Numbered from the stretch's first letter, positions 1 through 14,691 are shown. The stretch is DNA of 64,000 nt from Coturnix japonica (GCF_001577835.2 NC_029547.1:56917754-56981753); one strand, 5' to 3'. The notes: a model not told the origin generated them from the sequence alone. Translations and numbers: made by a program.

Positions 1-1681
1 AAATGTCTTATGCTTGTCTCAGACAAGCAGTAACACTTGAGCAGTTGCTACGGTTTGTCCCCATATGTCAAAAACATAAGACAAACTCAAACAAAGAAGT
101 CTACACTGGTGATGCGTGGAAAAAATAATCCCTGAGACAACATTGTTTTATTTAAGATGGCAAGAAACATCTTAGGTAATAGCCTAAAACTATTACCTTT
201 TACTTTTCTCGATCTTTGGTAAAAGACCAGTGCTTAGATAAGTAGGTGTTAATCCACAAGTGTTTTTTGCTAGGCACAACATAAAGCAAATAAAAGCAAT
301 TTGCACTCAAGCAGGATAGCATTAGAATAACAGTGCAACAACAGTACTGTCTTAAGCTGTGTGCTGAGCAGCTAAATTTTGACATGATTTTTGTCAGTTA
401 TTGGTATTCTGTCAAAATAAGAATACTAGAACATGAAAAGCAATGTTCAGGTCCTTGGAAAGCCTTGCCAAGAAATATCGAACCTATACAGAAAAGCACA
501 TTTGAAAATCCCTCAGGTGATACAGGACCCTGAGAATATCCCTCATAGTCCATGTCCATAGTTTCAAGTTATAATAGCTGCCACTTCAGACAATAGGTGC
601 AAGTAACAATTCAAGACAAGCTTCTTATAAAAAAGTTTGTCTGTGTTTCCTTTTTTTGTCATTTAAGGTTGGTTTAATATTTTGCTTACTGCTGCCCTGT
701 AAATTCATGTGGGATGTGTTTATGGACTGAATCTTCCAATAAGAAATTTTAACTCAGTGTTGTGAAGCTCTTCTTGCATATGTGCCTATTACACCAGGCA
801 ACAAGCTAGAAGAAAATTCTCAGAATAGGGAACACTCTGTAGGATCCTGCTTACCCTGAATGCCCTTACCAGAAAGCAAAAAAAATTTAGTTTCCTGTCT
901 TCATTTCTTTTTTTATCATAAATCACAACAGAAATTGACCTAAAATCAATATCAAGTTGAACAGTTCTCCTTAATAACACAGGTGGTATGGGAAGAAACT
1001 TTGAAACCTGATAGCTTCTCAGTTCCTGAAATGTGTTGTACAGTGACAGGGCTAATGTGCAAAATTTGGCTCATTTAGTACCACAGCCCAGCCGGTGCTC
1101 CAAGGAAGAGCGAAACCTGTTCATTTAGGCAGCAATGCTAAGAAAATGTTAAAAACATTAACAAAGACTGTAGGTGTCTAGAGGACATAAGGGCTAGAGA
1201 TTCAGGGACTAATTTCAGAAGGTCTAAATTAAACGCTGCTACCTGGTGTTGTTAATTTTTACATATAAAGCACAGTCACTTGTTTACATGGCTTAGGTTG
1301 TAAGCAACTCAGAAACTGTCTCCTTCCTCAAAGTGTTACCATGGTACAATAGATTAGCTGAGGTTAGTTTATAAGAGAAGAGGCTGGAGAAAGTGCATTT
1401 CAGCAGACGTTTGCCTCTGCAACCCGTTTCTCAAACCTTCCGTTGACTGATTTTCAATTATAGCATAAAATTTCATCTGGAATACAATCACTTTAAAATG
1501 ATAAAATACAGCTTTGTAAGCATGAACTGAAGAAAGCATTTATTTTTAAAACATATCTCTAAATTGCAAGTAATACGCATCTAATACATTGTAAAATGCA
1601 TTTCTATTTTAGAAGGTGATTTTAGACTTTCAAATTATTATCAGTAAAACAGAGGTGAGGATTAATGACCAAGTTTCATAC
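1..1681 (-). other. RASGRF2: RASGRF2 intron 2, 5' portion
   Basis: Sequence downstream of the exon 2 donor (GTATGA at 1681-1676), running off the window. It is AT-rich, with no CR1 and no further exon recognised. The first 90 bases contain several short inverted repeats (for example CTTGTCT-C-AGACAAG), described as a finding. Confidence 0.85.
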
Positions 1682-1788
1682 CTAGCCTGATGAATAGCTT
1701 CCACCCATTCATCTCCATCACCTTCATCCTCACAACGGAGCTCCAGTGGCTTCTGCCCTTCATGGCCAAATAGAACGGTGAAGTAATA
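1682..1788 (-). CDS. RASGRF2: RASGRF2 coding exon 2 (residues 96-130, end of PH domain)
   Basis: Continues the PH domain of Ras-GRF2. The translation runs [20 protein letters not shown] and on to [10 protein letters not shown], matching the recalled vertebrate protein ([22 protein letters not shown]...EWMEAIHQA). The tryptophan at residue 123 is the near-invariant Trp of the C-terminal PH helix. The acceptor reads TCTAATTTGCAG immediately before the TAT codon at 1788, and the donor is AG|GTATGA at 1682/1681. The length of 107 bp is 35 codons plus 2 bases, so the exon starts in phase 0, matching exon 1, and ends in phase 2. The split codon AG+N fits the serine that follows HQA in mammalian RASGRF2. 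Exon 3 (coiled coil and IQ motif) lies beyond position 1. Confidence 0.95.
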
Positions 1789-4700
1789 CTGCAAATTAGA
1801 ATGAGGAAAAATATATATATATTTAGAAACTCTTAAGTATAAAAGGTACATAAAATACATTTTAAACTCAGCCCAAACCGCTGCCAACCCGTGATGATAT
1901 GTTTTATGCTATTAGTCATGAAACATGGTTTGAAGTTGAAGCTGTAACATATTCCCCTGTGGATCAAGGTAATAGCTTTCATGATTACTTACAGTAAGAT
2001 ATCACTCTTAAGATCTCACATACAAGGCAAAAGAATTTAACTCCTTTAGAAGCTCCTACAGTCGAATACAATGCTGTAACTGTAGTAGAGTATCTGTAGT
2101 TCTTTTTTCCTGGCATTTTTTTCAGCGAACGTTTTTCTTATATGCCATCATAGGATACCAAGTTTGGTGATGCCACTTCATCACAAGAATGTGCACGTGG
2201 TGTACAAAACTCCATCATGACTCCAGAAGAACAAGAAAAGTGTCCCTTTATATTTTTCACACCCCAAAACCGTTTTTTTTCCCTTTTTTTCAAGAAGCCT
2301 CAGCCATAATTACATATTTACTGCATATTTTGTGCTCAGAGGAAGATTCTCCTCACAGAAGAAGTGTCATATTTTTTGATGGCTTTGCACATGGAGGATT
2401 TTGCCCACCGTATGTTCTGTGGAATGCACAATCTCAGGAAAATTTTTCCTCCTTTCAAAATGTAGTAATATGAATAAAATCAACAGCTAGCAGAACCTGA
2501 GAATATCATCACCAATTTCAAAACTCATTTCACAAGGTTACTTGCAGTCTGGTATCAAAAAGTATTCCTGCAATATAGATGAAAATAAGCGAGAAAATAT
2601 TCTAACTAAACACACACCTTTAACTTTCATAGGTGCCCTGACTGCAGCCATTAGGTAGTCAGATGTTTCACAGGCAGATTTAACTGTGTTGGATCTGACC
2701 CCACACAGAGCCATCCAGCTGTTAGGGTGTGTGAATGTGGAGATCTCACATCATTCAACTGTCTTTATTATCTAAAATTTTTCAGTTCTTCTTCCACCAT
2801 CATCCCCATTAATAGAAAACTGACTGTAACCACATGGTAGCAATTATTTTCTGAGTTCTAACAGCAAATTTCAAGCTCACACCAGTTAGCAATTGAGGTA
2901 TGCAATTTACTTTATTTCAGCACTCCATTAGCCGTGGCTTACAGCAGTAAGTAACCTGAAGTGATGTCAACAAACATTCTGCTTTCCTTGTCAAACCCAC
3001 AGTTCAGCTGAAAATACCTCTCTGAGCCAAGCACAATGCCGGAGATCCAGCAAATATAAACCACTTCAGAATTAGCAGCCATTTCCAGGGCAGGAGGAAC
3101 ACAGGCACAAAAAGAAACAGAGGGATGAAATTTTACCTACAGAGAAGTGGCTGCAGATATTTATAATCAACATTTATAATGAGTTTTGTCCATATAAAAA
3201 GAGAGAGGGTTTCATCCATTCATTGAGCCCTTCTGAAACATCTGGCAGCCTGCTGTGCAAGCACAGTGCATGCATGGCATGTACAGAGCGCAGAATGAAT
3301 TGTATTGACTACTGGCACAATGGCTCGGTGCACACCTGTGCTTGTATCTAGGTTTGTGCCTAGGGGCCTCACATTTACAAAACCCAGCTGTTTCTGTACT
3401 TCTGAGTACAATTCCACGTTTAATTTCATTTTAGGCAATGTGAGCACATAAAATGGCATTCCACAAAGAGAAATCTATTTCCCTGTGCATTGCATTATTT
3501 ACTAAAAATTGTTAAATGCATACAAAACGCTTTTCATACAGATCACAAGCACTGGGGGATTAGCAACAGGCATCCAAAACAAGCAAGTCAAGGCAAAATA
3601 AGCAGAAACACTCACATTTAACAGGCTACATAAATAAAGTTTGGGCCCAGATCAGATAGGTTTCTGAAAGAAAACTACTCTCATTCACAGTCAAGAATCA
3701 ATAAATTGTTCAAAGGACAACTCTGCTAAACTGTGAGTTTCCCAGTGATGTGTATCATTTAAATCTGAACACTTTGAAACTAAATAAAATGATTACATCC
3801 ATAAGGTTTTCAATAAGAGTAACTTTCATGCTAATGTAGTGCAGTTGAATACAACCTACAAGATGGAAAAAAAGTGCAGCACGATTACATACAAATGTTC
3901 TTTGTTTATAGACTGGAACAGTCTTTCTTTTAAAGTATATTTAAAGACAAATCACACCAATCAGTGCTGCATTTTATGTAACAAGTTATTTGTGATTCAC
4001 AAGGCTGCTAACTGACATATGAAATAAGAACAGATACAAGTATAGACAAGCACGGGATTTAATCCCACTGTGTTCAAGTTAAAGGAAAATACAGCACAGC
4101 AGTTCTCCCTACCCCTTCTTTAGAAGTCATCTAATTCAGACCTCATTTTAGCAAGATCTGCAGTGATCTCATGTCATGGATTAGAGGTGTGCAGTTATTA
4201 TGGTGACAGGCATGATCTAAATACTTTTCATTAGACCAGGAAAGTGCACAAATTCAAAGTTTAAAAGGACTACTGCCAAAGGACTGGAGTTGATGAAAAC
4301 AAAAACAAAATTATAAAAGGCATTTGTTTCCATAAGCTGCTTTTAAAAAGTCACCTACCTGCTCCATCACACACGTGTGTGTAGTACTGCACTCCAGCAT
4401 GAGTGTCAATTATCACTTGACCTAGCCTGAAGTCAGCTCTACAGTGAGTAGAGTTTAAAGTATCATAACATAACTCCAAAGAGAATCTCTACATCATCCT
4501 CGAATTCTAACTCCTCTCTTAACATTTCTCAAGCAGCAAATTACTTCCTGCAAGAAAATGATGGTATCACTGATGCTTTACCATATTTTCAGTGCTTTTC
4601 TGTATATATCCAGTAGTTTCCTGATGACAGTAAACACACACTACAGGACAGATTAACACCAACTACCAGTATCATCATTTATTATGTCTGTTGGACCAAC

Positions 4701-7514
4701 AAGTAGGCATTTATGTTTCAAAATAAACCCGTGGTTTGGTTGGCCTTTTTTTTAATGTTTATTCTAGAAGTCTTCAGCTTTGTAAAAGATAAAACAAATA
4801 TTGTGCATTTTCATAAAAAGCATACATATCCATTTCATTTTAAGGTGTCGTTTCAGTATTCACATATGCACTAGTGAAATATAATCCTTCATCTTAATAC
4901 AATTATATTTGGACAAGGAAGTTCTCAAAAACACAGCCTGAGTAAATGAGGTTAAGTTATTACTAGCTGCATAAATTTGAAGGCACTGTCTTGCCTGATC
5001 ATGAAGGAAAGAAAAACAGGAGCAAGATGCATCAAGAACATTACTGTGCATCACTGCTCTGGCTTGTACCTACCACTAATCAAACTTCCTTTCTGTGGTG
5101 AGAATGGAATATTATGCAGTGAGATGATCAGTACTTCTGCTTAGAGAAGTGACCAGGACAAGAACAAGATGGAAAGTACTTCCCCAGCACATTTATTGCC
5201 ACTCATTATTATGCTGAAGTCTCCACTGACAGTGTAATACCCATATATAACTTTATAAAATCCCAGATAATAGTTGTATTCCAAATAAGACAGCAAAAGA
5301 TTTAATGTTCCCCTTCCTAAAGGGAATAATGAGCTTTATTCTGGGGAGGGGAAATCAAAGAAAAACAAAAAATATGCCCTGTATAAACACCACTTTTGCG
5401 GCGTACTAGGGTCAATTCTCCATCAATGCAAACATCCTTAAGACTAAATTTCTCAGCAACAATATGCTGTTTTCTCTTCTGACTGACACAAGCATTTTCT
5501 GTTTATGAAGTGAGAGTCACACAAAGACACAGCACTCCCAATAAACAGGGATGGTCCCACAGCTCACTCTTCTCTCCAGATCACATGGAATCTTGCAAAG
5601 GACATCTCTGCTTTGTCACCTGGTAGCTCATCACCTCATTTATACCTTTCCATCCCCTACTATTGTAGCAATCTGAAAAGTCTTTTCTGTTAGTAAATTA
5701 CTGCTGATGCTCACAAAGGAAGCAACAATTCCAAGTTACTGAAGGATGAGAGAAGAACAAGCTCTTATCTTCCCATTGATGTGCCACTACACGTCTCAGA
5801 CTGAAAAGCTGCTTCCATAGATAATAATGCTGCTTGACATCTCCCACTACAAGCTCCTGTGACCAGCTCCTTGAAGACTGTGGTCAGCTTTCAGTGCCTG
5901 GATAGAAAAATTCATACAGGATAAAGGATATATGAGCTTTTGGTACCTTATCCTTTCATCAGCATGGTATAAAAAACATCTGAATTATGTTTTAAAGACA
6001 CCAAGGTGACTACCAAATTTTTTAATATTGTGGGCTTGTAAATGATTACAGTATGACAATACTTGCCTATGCACTCCTTCTCCCTAAACTTTCCTTAATA
6101 AACAAAATTGTTCTCTCCATAATATACTATTTTTAGAACTTGAGTGTGGAGTGACCTAATGCTATTTCCTGACTGGCAAATGAATTACTGTGCAGTTCTG
6201 TTCACATCATTCAAGCCAGAACCTTGATAAGAATCTAAAAAGAAAATTCCAGCCAACATTTTGAAGAGAATGGTAATAATAAATGCAAAACAGCTGGGAA
6301 ACGTTATTCTGTGAGTGAAGATTACCATCAAAAATTAGGAGCCTTAACAAAAGCCTGTCTCCAGTGTGAGACATGAGGAAGCTTAATCATTTGCTGTATC
6401 CTTCTGGATTACATTTAATACCCAGTTTATACTGGCATGTTGAAAATCATTTGACTGTAAAAAAGGTAGAAGAGGCAACTAATTGAGACTGAATGAGACA
6501 GATCAGAAATATTTCTCATTCCTGACTACCAAGGGTGTTTTCATTTCAGGATCTGGAAATCTGTATGCCATCTGAAGCAGTAGGAAACTACTGGGCAGAG
6601 GAGGACAATCGCTGCAGTGATCTAAGATTCTTTAACAATCATTGAAAGAAAAGCGGAAAGCTGCACTCTAAATCAAAGCAGCAAGTACTATTTAAGGGGA
6701 AACTAACTCATAAAGTTACTGATATCTTCTACTGTCAGTGTTATGCCCGGACTCTCAAATAAAAAAACAGCTCATGCATTTTCTTTTTCTTAAATCCTGT
6801 GGTAAGCAGGGGAAGGGAAAGAAGTCTTTTTGGAACAACGCAGTATGCCTAAAAAGGAATGAGTACAGAAGGATGAGGGTATGGAGGTGAGGAAGACAGT
6901 GGGTTGGATCAGAAGTGGGAAGGAAGCTCTTTTCCTTTAAGTCAGAAGAAAGCAAATGCCAGAGCTGGGTTTTTCTCCATCAAAATTTGCTGTGCCACCA
7001 ACACTGGCAAGAAATCAGTAGCTCATTGTTAAATTATCATGAAAATGAACTAAGAGTAAGAAGGATTAAACTTACTATCATTTTTTAGAAGCTTCCAGGG
7101 ATATCTACAAACCCCACAGCGCACATCATTTTTGTACCACATCAACTACTAAAAGCTATAATGAGAAGAGAGTTAGTGGATAATCTAATTAATATGATGT
7201 ACTTGGGAAAATCTGGTATCAGAGATATAAAACGATGTCATAACCTCTATGCTATCAGAGTTCTTTGTTGGGGTCAAGTAGCATTTGGATTATGATGACA
7301 ACATTACCAGAATGCTTTTGACAGATTTTAAGAGACTAACAAGAGGCATGTCCTTCCACAAATAAAATGAAAAAAAAGAAATCTAATCAAAACCTAGGAA
7401 AGAATTTGAATATTGGGCCATCTGTCAGTTCTTACAATGGAACAAGGTCACCAAAGGACTTCCTCAGAGAATGTCTCTGAGAACTGGAACAACGGATTAC
7501 AAAGGATGACAAAG

Positions 7515-7880
7515 TTTGTTAATTACTCAAGATAGTAAATGACAAGAAAAATTGTGAGGAACTGCAGACTCGACACGCCTGAGTTACTGGACGATAAAAT
7601 GGCAAGTTAAGTTTGTTGTACTTGAATGTAAAGTGACATACATGAGGGAATACATTCCAAACTTCACATGTGAAAAAAGTGGGCTCTGTGCTTGTCAGGG
7701 TTAAGAACCTGGGGTAATGACAAATACTGCCATGAGAACACCAGCGCAGTATCAGCAGCTGCCAAAAAAAAGCAGATGAGAATGGTAGGGATGATTAGGA
7801 AAGGACTGTAACAGAGCAGACAAGACTATTAGGCTATAAAACATCTTGAGTAATGCAAGTAGTTACACACGTCTTTAGTC
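7515..7880 (+). mobile_element. Ancient CR1/L3-like LINE fragment (reverse transcriptase C-terminal part)
   Basis: A heavily mutated plus-strand segment whose decayed translation still follows the CR1-family order EELQ...KW..K....CKV.H...N......GS...LG...., and then the AAA-KK-N-MLG-I-KG block seen in DNA as cagcagctgccaaaaaaaagcagatg. Divergence is much higher than in the other CR1 copies here, and many stops are present. This suggests insertion early in, or before, bird evolution. Ends are approximate because the homology fades. Confidence 0.65.
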
Positions 7881-8064
7881 TTTACTGTTGCACACATTGA
7901 TTTCTGTATTTTAAAGAAACAAAGAGGAAATGTGCAAAACCGTTGGGGAGTCACTGCAACATTTTAACTTCTATGTTTCTTTGTGATCCCAAAGTTTTGC
8001 TGAAGAAGATTAGAGATTAAGGGTTTTTTTTAATCATCTTAATGTTGCTTCATCACTCCTAGTT

Positions 8065-8090
8065 TTCTGTACCAGAAAACTGGTACAGAA
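8065..8090. repeat. Perfect 11-bp hairpin with AAAA loop
   Basis: TTCTGTACCAG, a four-base loop AAAA, then CTGGTACAGAA: a perfect inverted repeat of 11 bp. It lies in intron 1 and would fold in the nascent RNA on either strand. No known element is recognised here. Confidence 0.85.
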
Positions 8091-11000
8091 CAAGACAAGA
8101 GGGGGAAAAAAAAACTTCTGAAAGTAAATAAGAAAGAAGCCTAATAAACTGCTTACCCATAACAAATATATGCCAAATATAAGAATATGGTGAGCTGCTA
8201 GTAAAGAACAGGATAAAAGGTTATTTTTTTTGAATACTATCTTCTGCATTGAGGAGATTCAGAGATAGGCTGTAGTATCTATCCAATTTTTTGGTTAAAT
8301 CCCAGCCAAATATAAACAGCAACCCTACAAAAGACAAGTTATTTTATGGTACCTTCTCTCTTTAACTAATATTGGATTAATCAAGTTATAAACTGCGGCA
8401 TAAAATCTATCCTGGCCTGTAGCCCAGGCACCCAAGCCCCTAGGCTCTTTTCGAGCAGCTTCTCAACATTTTCCAGCTGAGTCAGCTCACTTAATCACAT
8501 TTCTGAGCTATTCTGCAAATAGCATCTAGGCCAAAAGCAACAGCAATGTATTTAAACAAGCAATCAACAGTTTTGGATGTAGAGAGCATATACATAAGTC
8601 CACTCTCTTAACAAAACAAAAAAAGGGAATACACAATGGTCACTGAAGACCGTAGTCTTGCAAACACATTAACTTGAAATAAAACGATGCCAAATGATAA
8701 TGGTTATGGCATTTGTTTTCATGGATGAGAGAATCAGGCTAATATGGCCCCATCTGCTAAATTTTCAGTGCAGACCATTTGTACTTCAGCAACACATCAT
8801 CAATAGGGAAAAATTCTGCCACACAAAAGGAGACTTCAGCATGTAAAGATTACAGTTACTGATAGAACACATAAAGCACAGCTAAATTATTCACTAATGA
8901 TAAACAAAATATGGGTACCATCTTCTCATACTTTATTTGATGCTGTCCAGTGGGAATTTCCTGTCAGAAAGCACAGGCTGGTTACCTGGTAAGGCTATGC
9001 ATTACCTAGCAGCAGGACATCTTTCCTCCCCATGCAACAGTCATTTCTCTGCTGCTGCCGTCCCCAGGGCCTGGCATAGAACAGAGAGAAGGTCTATAAT
9101 GAAGGATTGGAATTCAGGTTAAACAGTCAGGTTAAACATCTCATTTTGTTGGGAAATCTGTGTATAACATAGGTCTCCTTCAGGCCTTTTGGCAACCATC
9201 ATGGGACTTAAAATCAATATCAATGTGCTTGTTTCTGGCAAAGCAATCTACAAAGCATCTCACCTCTGTTTTTAGGGAGCTGAAAGGCTGCATCATGATG
9301 CTACCATATTCACTAGTAAAAATTTACAGCATTCCTGGAACAGCTGCCTTCCTGCTTATCCTTAGCTTCCCCTCCCACATGCAGGGCCTCATGGGACTGA
9401 CACTGATATGCCTCTACATCTAATGTCTGGGGGTTGCTGTACCCTGACAATATTTCTATAAAAACAAATATCTATATGGTGAAAACTGTATTCTGTACAT
9501 AGCAAACAAATAAAATCTGCCTAAAGCCAAGAGATGGGCAGAATTTGTTTTCTTATCTCTTGTTTTTAGTTTCTTCTGCTTCCCACTGCATGTCATGAAC
9601 TGCTTCCCCTAGGATTCTCACCCTTCCAAGCACTGCAAAAAGGAAACATTACTCAGGTCTGCCAATCTCTCACTCAACAATTAAATCTCTAAATTTTAGC
9701 TACCATGTTAACATACATTGCTTTTCATCTTCAGTTTATTTGTAATGTATTCCTTATATTTCCTTGTAAAAGGAAAACATCACTTGCTTTGATGGACTTC
9801 CTTTCACTTATAGTTTAAGACATGTTCAGTACATGTACATTCAACCAATATGTATCTGAGCAGAAGCCTATGTTAAAACCATAATCACCCCCACTACTAA
9901 TGCAAGGAACAGAAAAGGAGCAAAGCCCTACCATGTAGTCTAGCACGGAACAGCTGCATAAGAAAAAAACAGCACTGTTCAGATTGATGGGAAAGGACAG
10001 ACAGGAGAAAGGGGTAGAAGGAGACATTACAGAACACTACAGTCAGTGACAGTTATACCTATTTCAGGAATTAAGACTTTTTGAGTTACTTTTTTTTTTT
10101 TTTTGTCTCATTCCTAGCAAGCCTAACCTTTCTCCATGTACTGACAGCCATCCTCTACTTGTCCAACAAACATCTCCAGTGCCTGTCATCCAACTTTCTT
10201 CTTTAAAAGCTGATAATGATACAGAGCTCTTTCAGAAAATTCAACTTTAAATTACCTCCATTTTTGTTTTGCTCCACAACATTAATCCCAGTATTTTAAT
10301 TAGCAGATAAGATTTTAAAGGCCAGAAGGGACATGTATAATCTTCTAGTGAGAACTCTTGGGTAATACAGGCCAGAAAAATCTCACTAGACTGTTCTTGC
10401 ACCAGGGAGGCTCACAGTGAGCCACAGAACCTCCTCAATCAATGCTAGTATAACAAGCAATGGAAAATCCACCTAAGTTCTTGTTTAAGTGTTCTAGATG
10501 TCAAATTACACCTACTACAAAACATGCCTCTTACTTTAAATGACAAATGAACAGCTAAATAACAAAACTACTAATAAGCCTCGGTTTTAAATATTGTACC
10601 CAAAGAAAGTGTATTGGCAAGAGTGAAACCTGGGGTTCTCGGCAAATTTACACTTAACAAAACAAAACAAAAAAAACACACACATAAAAATGTACATATA
10701 CAAGGTCATGCACTTAAGCAATTTTTACACAGTGAGATATTTTGAAGTATGAATTTCTAATAAGAAGATTAATTGGCAGTTACTTTCTGAATATCCACAA
10801 ACACAAGGTCTGTCAATTTTAGAGCCCTCTACAGATAGTAACTAATCTTCTAACTCCTCTACAAGGTAAGAATTATGGTGCTTATTTTAGACATAACGAT
10901 ATGTGCAAAGATGCCCAAATATAGATCTACTGTGAAAGAATTCAACTCAAGATTGCTATAAACAGAGCTTTTCTCCATAAAGTGAGCCAACATATGATAA

Positions 11001-14000
11001 GGAAGCAAAAATCAGAAGTCAGCTCATCCTTGACCTTGTTGCATCTCTGTTATATATAATCATTTCTATATATAAACAGCTTTAGGAAAAACAAACACTC
11101 AAAATTTCAAGCAGCTGCAGTGTACTGTGAGTTGAGGAGTAAGACTGTTAGAATCCACCCTCTAGAAAGAGAAGTTGCCAAAGCTCTAATAGAATATAAA
11201 AAGACCACTGTTAACAGCCACGTATAATGTTTTCAAAAGTGGCTATCAAACCCGAATGACTTTATGACACAGAAAAATGTCTTTTTGGAAACACCAAGCT
11301 GTAACTGATAGCTTTACTTTGTAGTTCACTATGGTTCAATGATTCTGTAGTTCAGTAGTTCAGGGCTGGAGCTAGCAAAAAAATACTGGAAGACAGAATC
11401 TTGTTTTAAGTAAAAAGAGGCTATTGCAAAATGAGCAGAACACTACTGCCTAGACAGCCATACATTTGTTTATACTGCATCAAGAGGAGCACTGGCTATT
11501 CCAAACTTAGCATACCAAGGAAATGTGGACATGAATTCTGTGAACTCTGCTGACCTAAAAACTGAGCCTCTCTAACATCAATCCACATAAAAACAAATTC
11601 TTCATTATATTCATACTCCTTGGCCTCGTTCCTGAAGACTCAAAGTAACACTACTCAGAGGAAACTAAAGCTAGGGCTATAGATGTGTGTGGAGATTCAG
11701 GACTACCATGGCAATGGCTTAGACCTTATTGTCTCAGCATGACCGCAGCACAAGGAGCACAGGCACACACACATCAAGCTGTTTTCCTAGTCCCTAGAAA
11801 CCTGGATGAATTCTGTCAGAACAGACAGAACCACTTGGGTCAGATTTCCATGACATGTCTCTACACGCTCTTACAGCTGATATCCTTGTCAGTTCTCCAA
11901 TTTTTCATCAATGGCAAAAAAAATTTCCAATGCAGTTTACTTTTCTGAAGCAACAATTAAGATGACTCAGTCTATTCCGTAAAACAGTCTTTTACTAATC
12001 TCAGTAACATTACTTCAACTTCAGGCTGTCCCTTGTCAATACATTTTTGGGCAAGAATTTACTGAGGTTTCATAAAGCTGATGAATTTGCTTAGTCCCTA
12101 TGTAACAGTGAACTTAAGCAGTCCACTCAATTAACCTACTTACAAATGAAAACCACACACGGCTAAACATCTACAAATGCTTTTAGTGAACAGAGGGAGA
12201 AATGTGTTCTACAGTGAAGCTTGTGAGTCAACAATTGCTTGTCAAATTTTGGCTGGAGATTACTAAAACCAACAGCATGAGAGACATAATCCACATTTCA
12301 CTACACTGAATGTCAAAGGCCCACTTAAATATTCGGTTTTCAAAACTTTAGCCAAGTGCACCCACAGTAAATGTTTTCAGGCTTTTACAATGATCTTTCA
12401 AATACTTTTAACTGTGATACACTCAATAAGCTGTCTGTTAGTAACAAAGATTTTGGATTTCATGCAACATGAGATACTTTTAACCTTCAGAAATTGTATC
12501 TGTCTTTTCACCCAAATGAGTGCCATGCATACAGCAAAGGAGATGCTGAAGTTTTGTTTGTTTGCTTTTCATTTTTTTTTAAGTAACTGAACAATTAGTG
12601 GTATTCTCTGATAATAGGACAGAAAAGTTTCATGACTTTTAGGGAATGCCTGCATATTAGTTCCCCTAAAAACTGTTTGCAAAGGGTCTGGTTTTAATCA
12701 TACTTGTCATTCCACCACTATTGATCAAACAATGTCATCTGTACAATCAGAGCAATAGGAAGTTACTTGTTAATAACTATAACCTACTATTTAAGCACGC
12801 AGGGGAGAAAAAGAAACACTTCATACATAGCCACAGATTTTGCTGGAAAAATGTTAACGTTCATCCACAGGACTTTCTACCTGTTCAAACACGAAGACTA
12901 CCTTAACTGAGCCCCCTGCATACAAGAAAGCATTTTTTCTCTCCTCCACTCCAAGTGTTTCAAAGACACCATTATAAAGGACTGAAAAAAAAAAAAGGAG
13001 AATTTTCCTAAGAGACTACAGATGCTCTCATCCTTTGGAGCCACAGGTTTCCTAAAACAACAGAGTACAGACTCAGAGATCATTAGTTTTACTTATGCAG
13101 GGGTCCTATTTCCTGGAGCGTTTCTCTCTCTGTGGAGAGTTTACATGGAGGAAAAGGCTCAACAAAATCTTTTGCAACAAAAAGATGTTAAAGATATCAT
13201 GTTCTAAACTGCATGAAGGCACTAAAAGATATACATCCTAGTAAAATATATTCAGAACACACAAACATTACTTGTTCCAGCATTTGAATAAGTGTTCCCT
13301 TTTTTGGCCACAAATACCAATTTTTATCGTTTAATTACTAATGCTTCCTCCGTAAAACAGATCTTGTACAACTGACTCCAAATGCTGTTTTTATCTGTGT
13401 CATTTGACAGCAGGCATCTCCTGTCTTCAGAGGTGACATAATCAAACTTAGTAAATGCAAATCAAAATTACCTTTGTGTGTTGATTTCTACCTTGTGCAG
13501 AAGTAAAAACAGCTTAAAACAAATACTTCAAGAGGAGCTATCAGAACTACTTTTCAGTATCTGAGTTAGTGATAGTACACTTCCATCAACTCTTTCACTG
13601 GAACTGTGATGTCAAGTAAACAGCTGCAATAATTTTTTTGTACTGTACCAAAATACAACAACCAAGGGAAAAGTTGAAGAATCTTTTTATTCATGCGAGG
13701 TATGTGTGAAAATAGGTGTTTGGAAGCACCCTTCTGAGGATGGATACATTTCCAGATGTTTCACCACTCTAAGACTGCACTGGTATTTGTGTTCAATTCA
13801 TAGATTATATTCTGTTTTATTACTCAGAATAAGGGGCATGCAACATGACTTTGCTTCCTGAACAATGCAGCTCATTAGGGCATTTCACATCACATATATT
13901 TAAAATGGCACCATTCTCTTTTACGAGCTTTGAGAAATACTTCCTGCAGGAAGTAGCAACTACCACTACACGCTCTTCACAAAGCTGTAAGGGGTGCATG

Positions 14001-14631
14001 AGAACTCTTCATATTCACAGGTGCTTAGGCTCAGTAACTACAGCCACAACACCTCAATCCAGGTGTTTGGCTGTTCTGCACACATACATGAAGCTTTGGC
14101 TTGAGAATTGCAAAACAGCATTCAGGTCTTTCCCTTGCAGCAGCTAATGGCTCAATGTTATTGATTTCTTGCCAGTTTGACAAAAACCGGCAGTTTGCTA
14201 GGCACTGAACTTGCCATAAAATCAAAGAAACCTTCCTGTTTTCTACCATTTGCTTCAAAAAAACTTTTAATAGTACATTGCTGAAAAGCTGAAAATGGAA
14301 AATAAAGTGGATCAGCTAAATCAGCTTCAGCTTGAATACAAATACAATTATTTCAAAGGACATTATTGCTGTCAATATCAAGTTTTAGAAGTTACGATGC
14401 TACCATTCTACTGAAGCTTCTCAAAACAATGATTCACATTTCTTAATGTAATAATAAAGTGTAAATGATAAATAAGTTTTCACGTGACAAATGTCAAAAT
14501 TCAGTTTGCTTTATGTTTCTTCTTTGCATTTGCACACAGCTGTCCCCTTTTTTGAATTAAATTAATTTTCCACTCACATGAAATAGAAATTACCCTTTAA
14601 TTTGGTTTAACTTCACCAAAATAGATCCTTT

Positions 14632-14691
14632 AAAACAAAAAACCAAAACAAAACAAAACAAAAACAACAACAACAACAACAAAAAAAAAAA
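14632..14691. repeat. A-rich (CAAAA)n/(CAA)n simple repeat
   Basis: About 60 bases of aaaac and caa units ending in a run of ten A. Simple-sequence expansion in intron 1; no adjoining SINE or LINE recognised. Confidence 0.9.
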
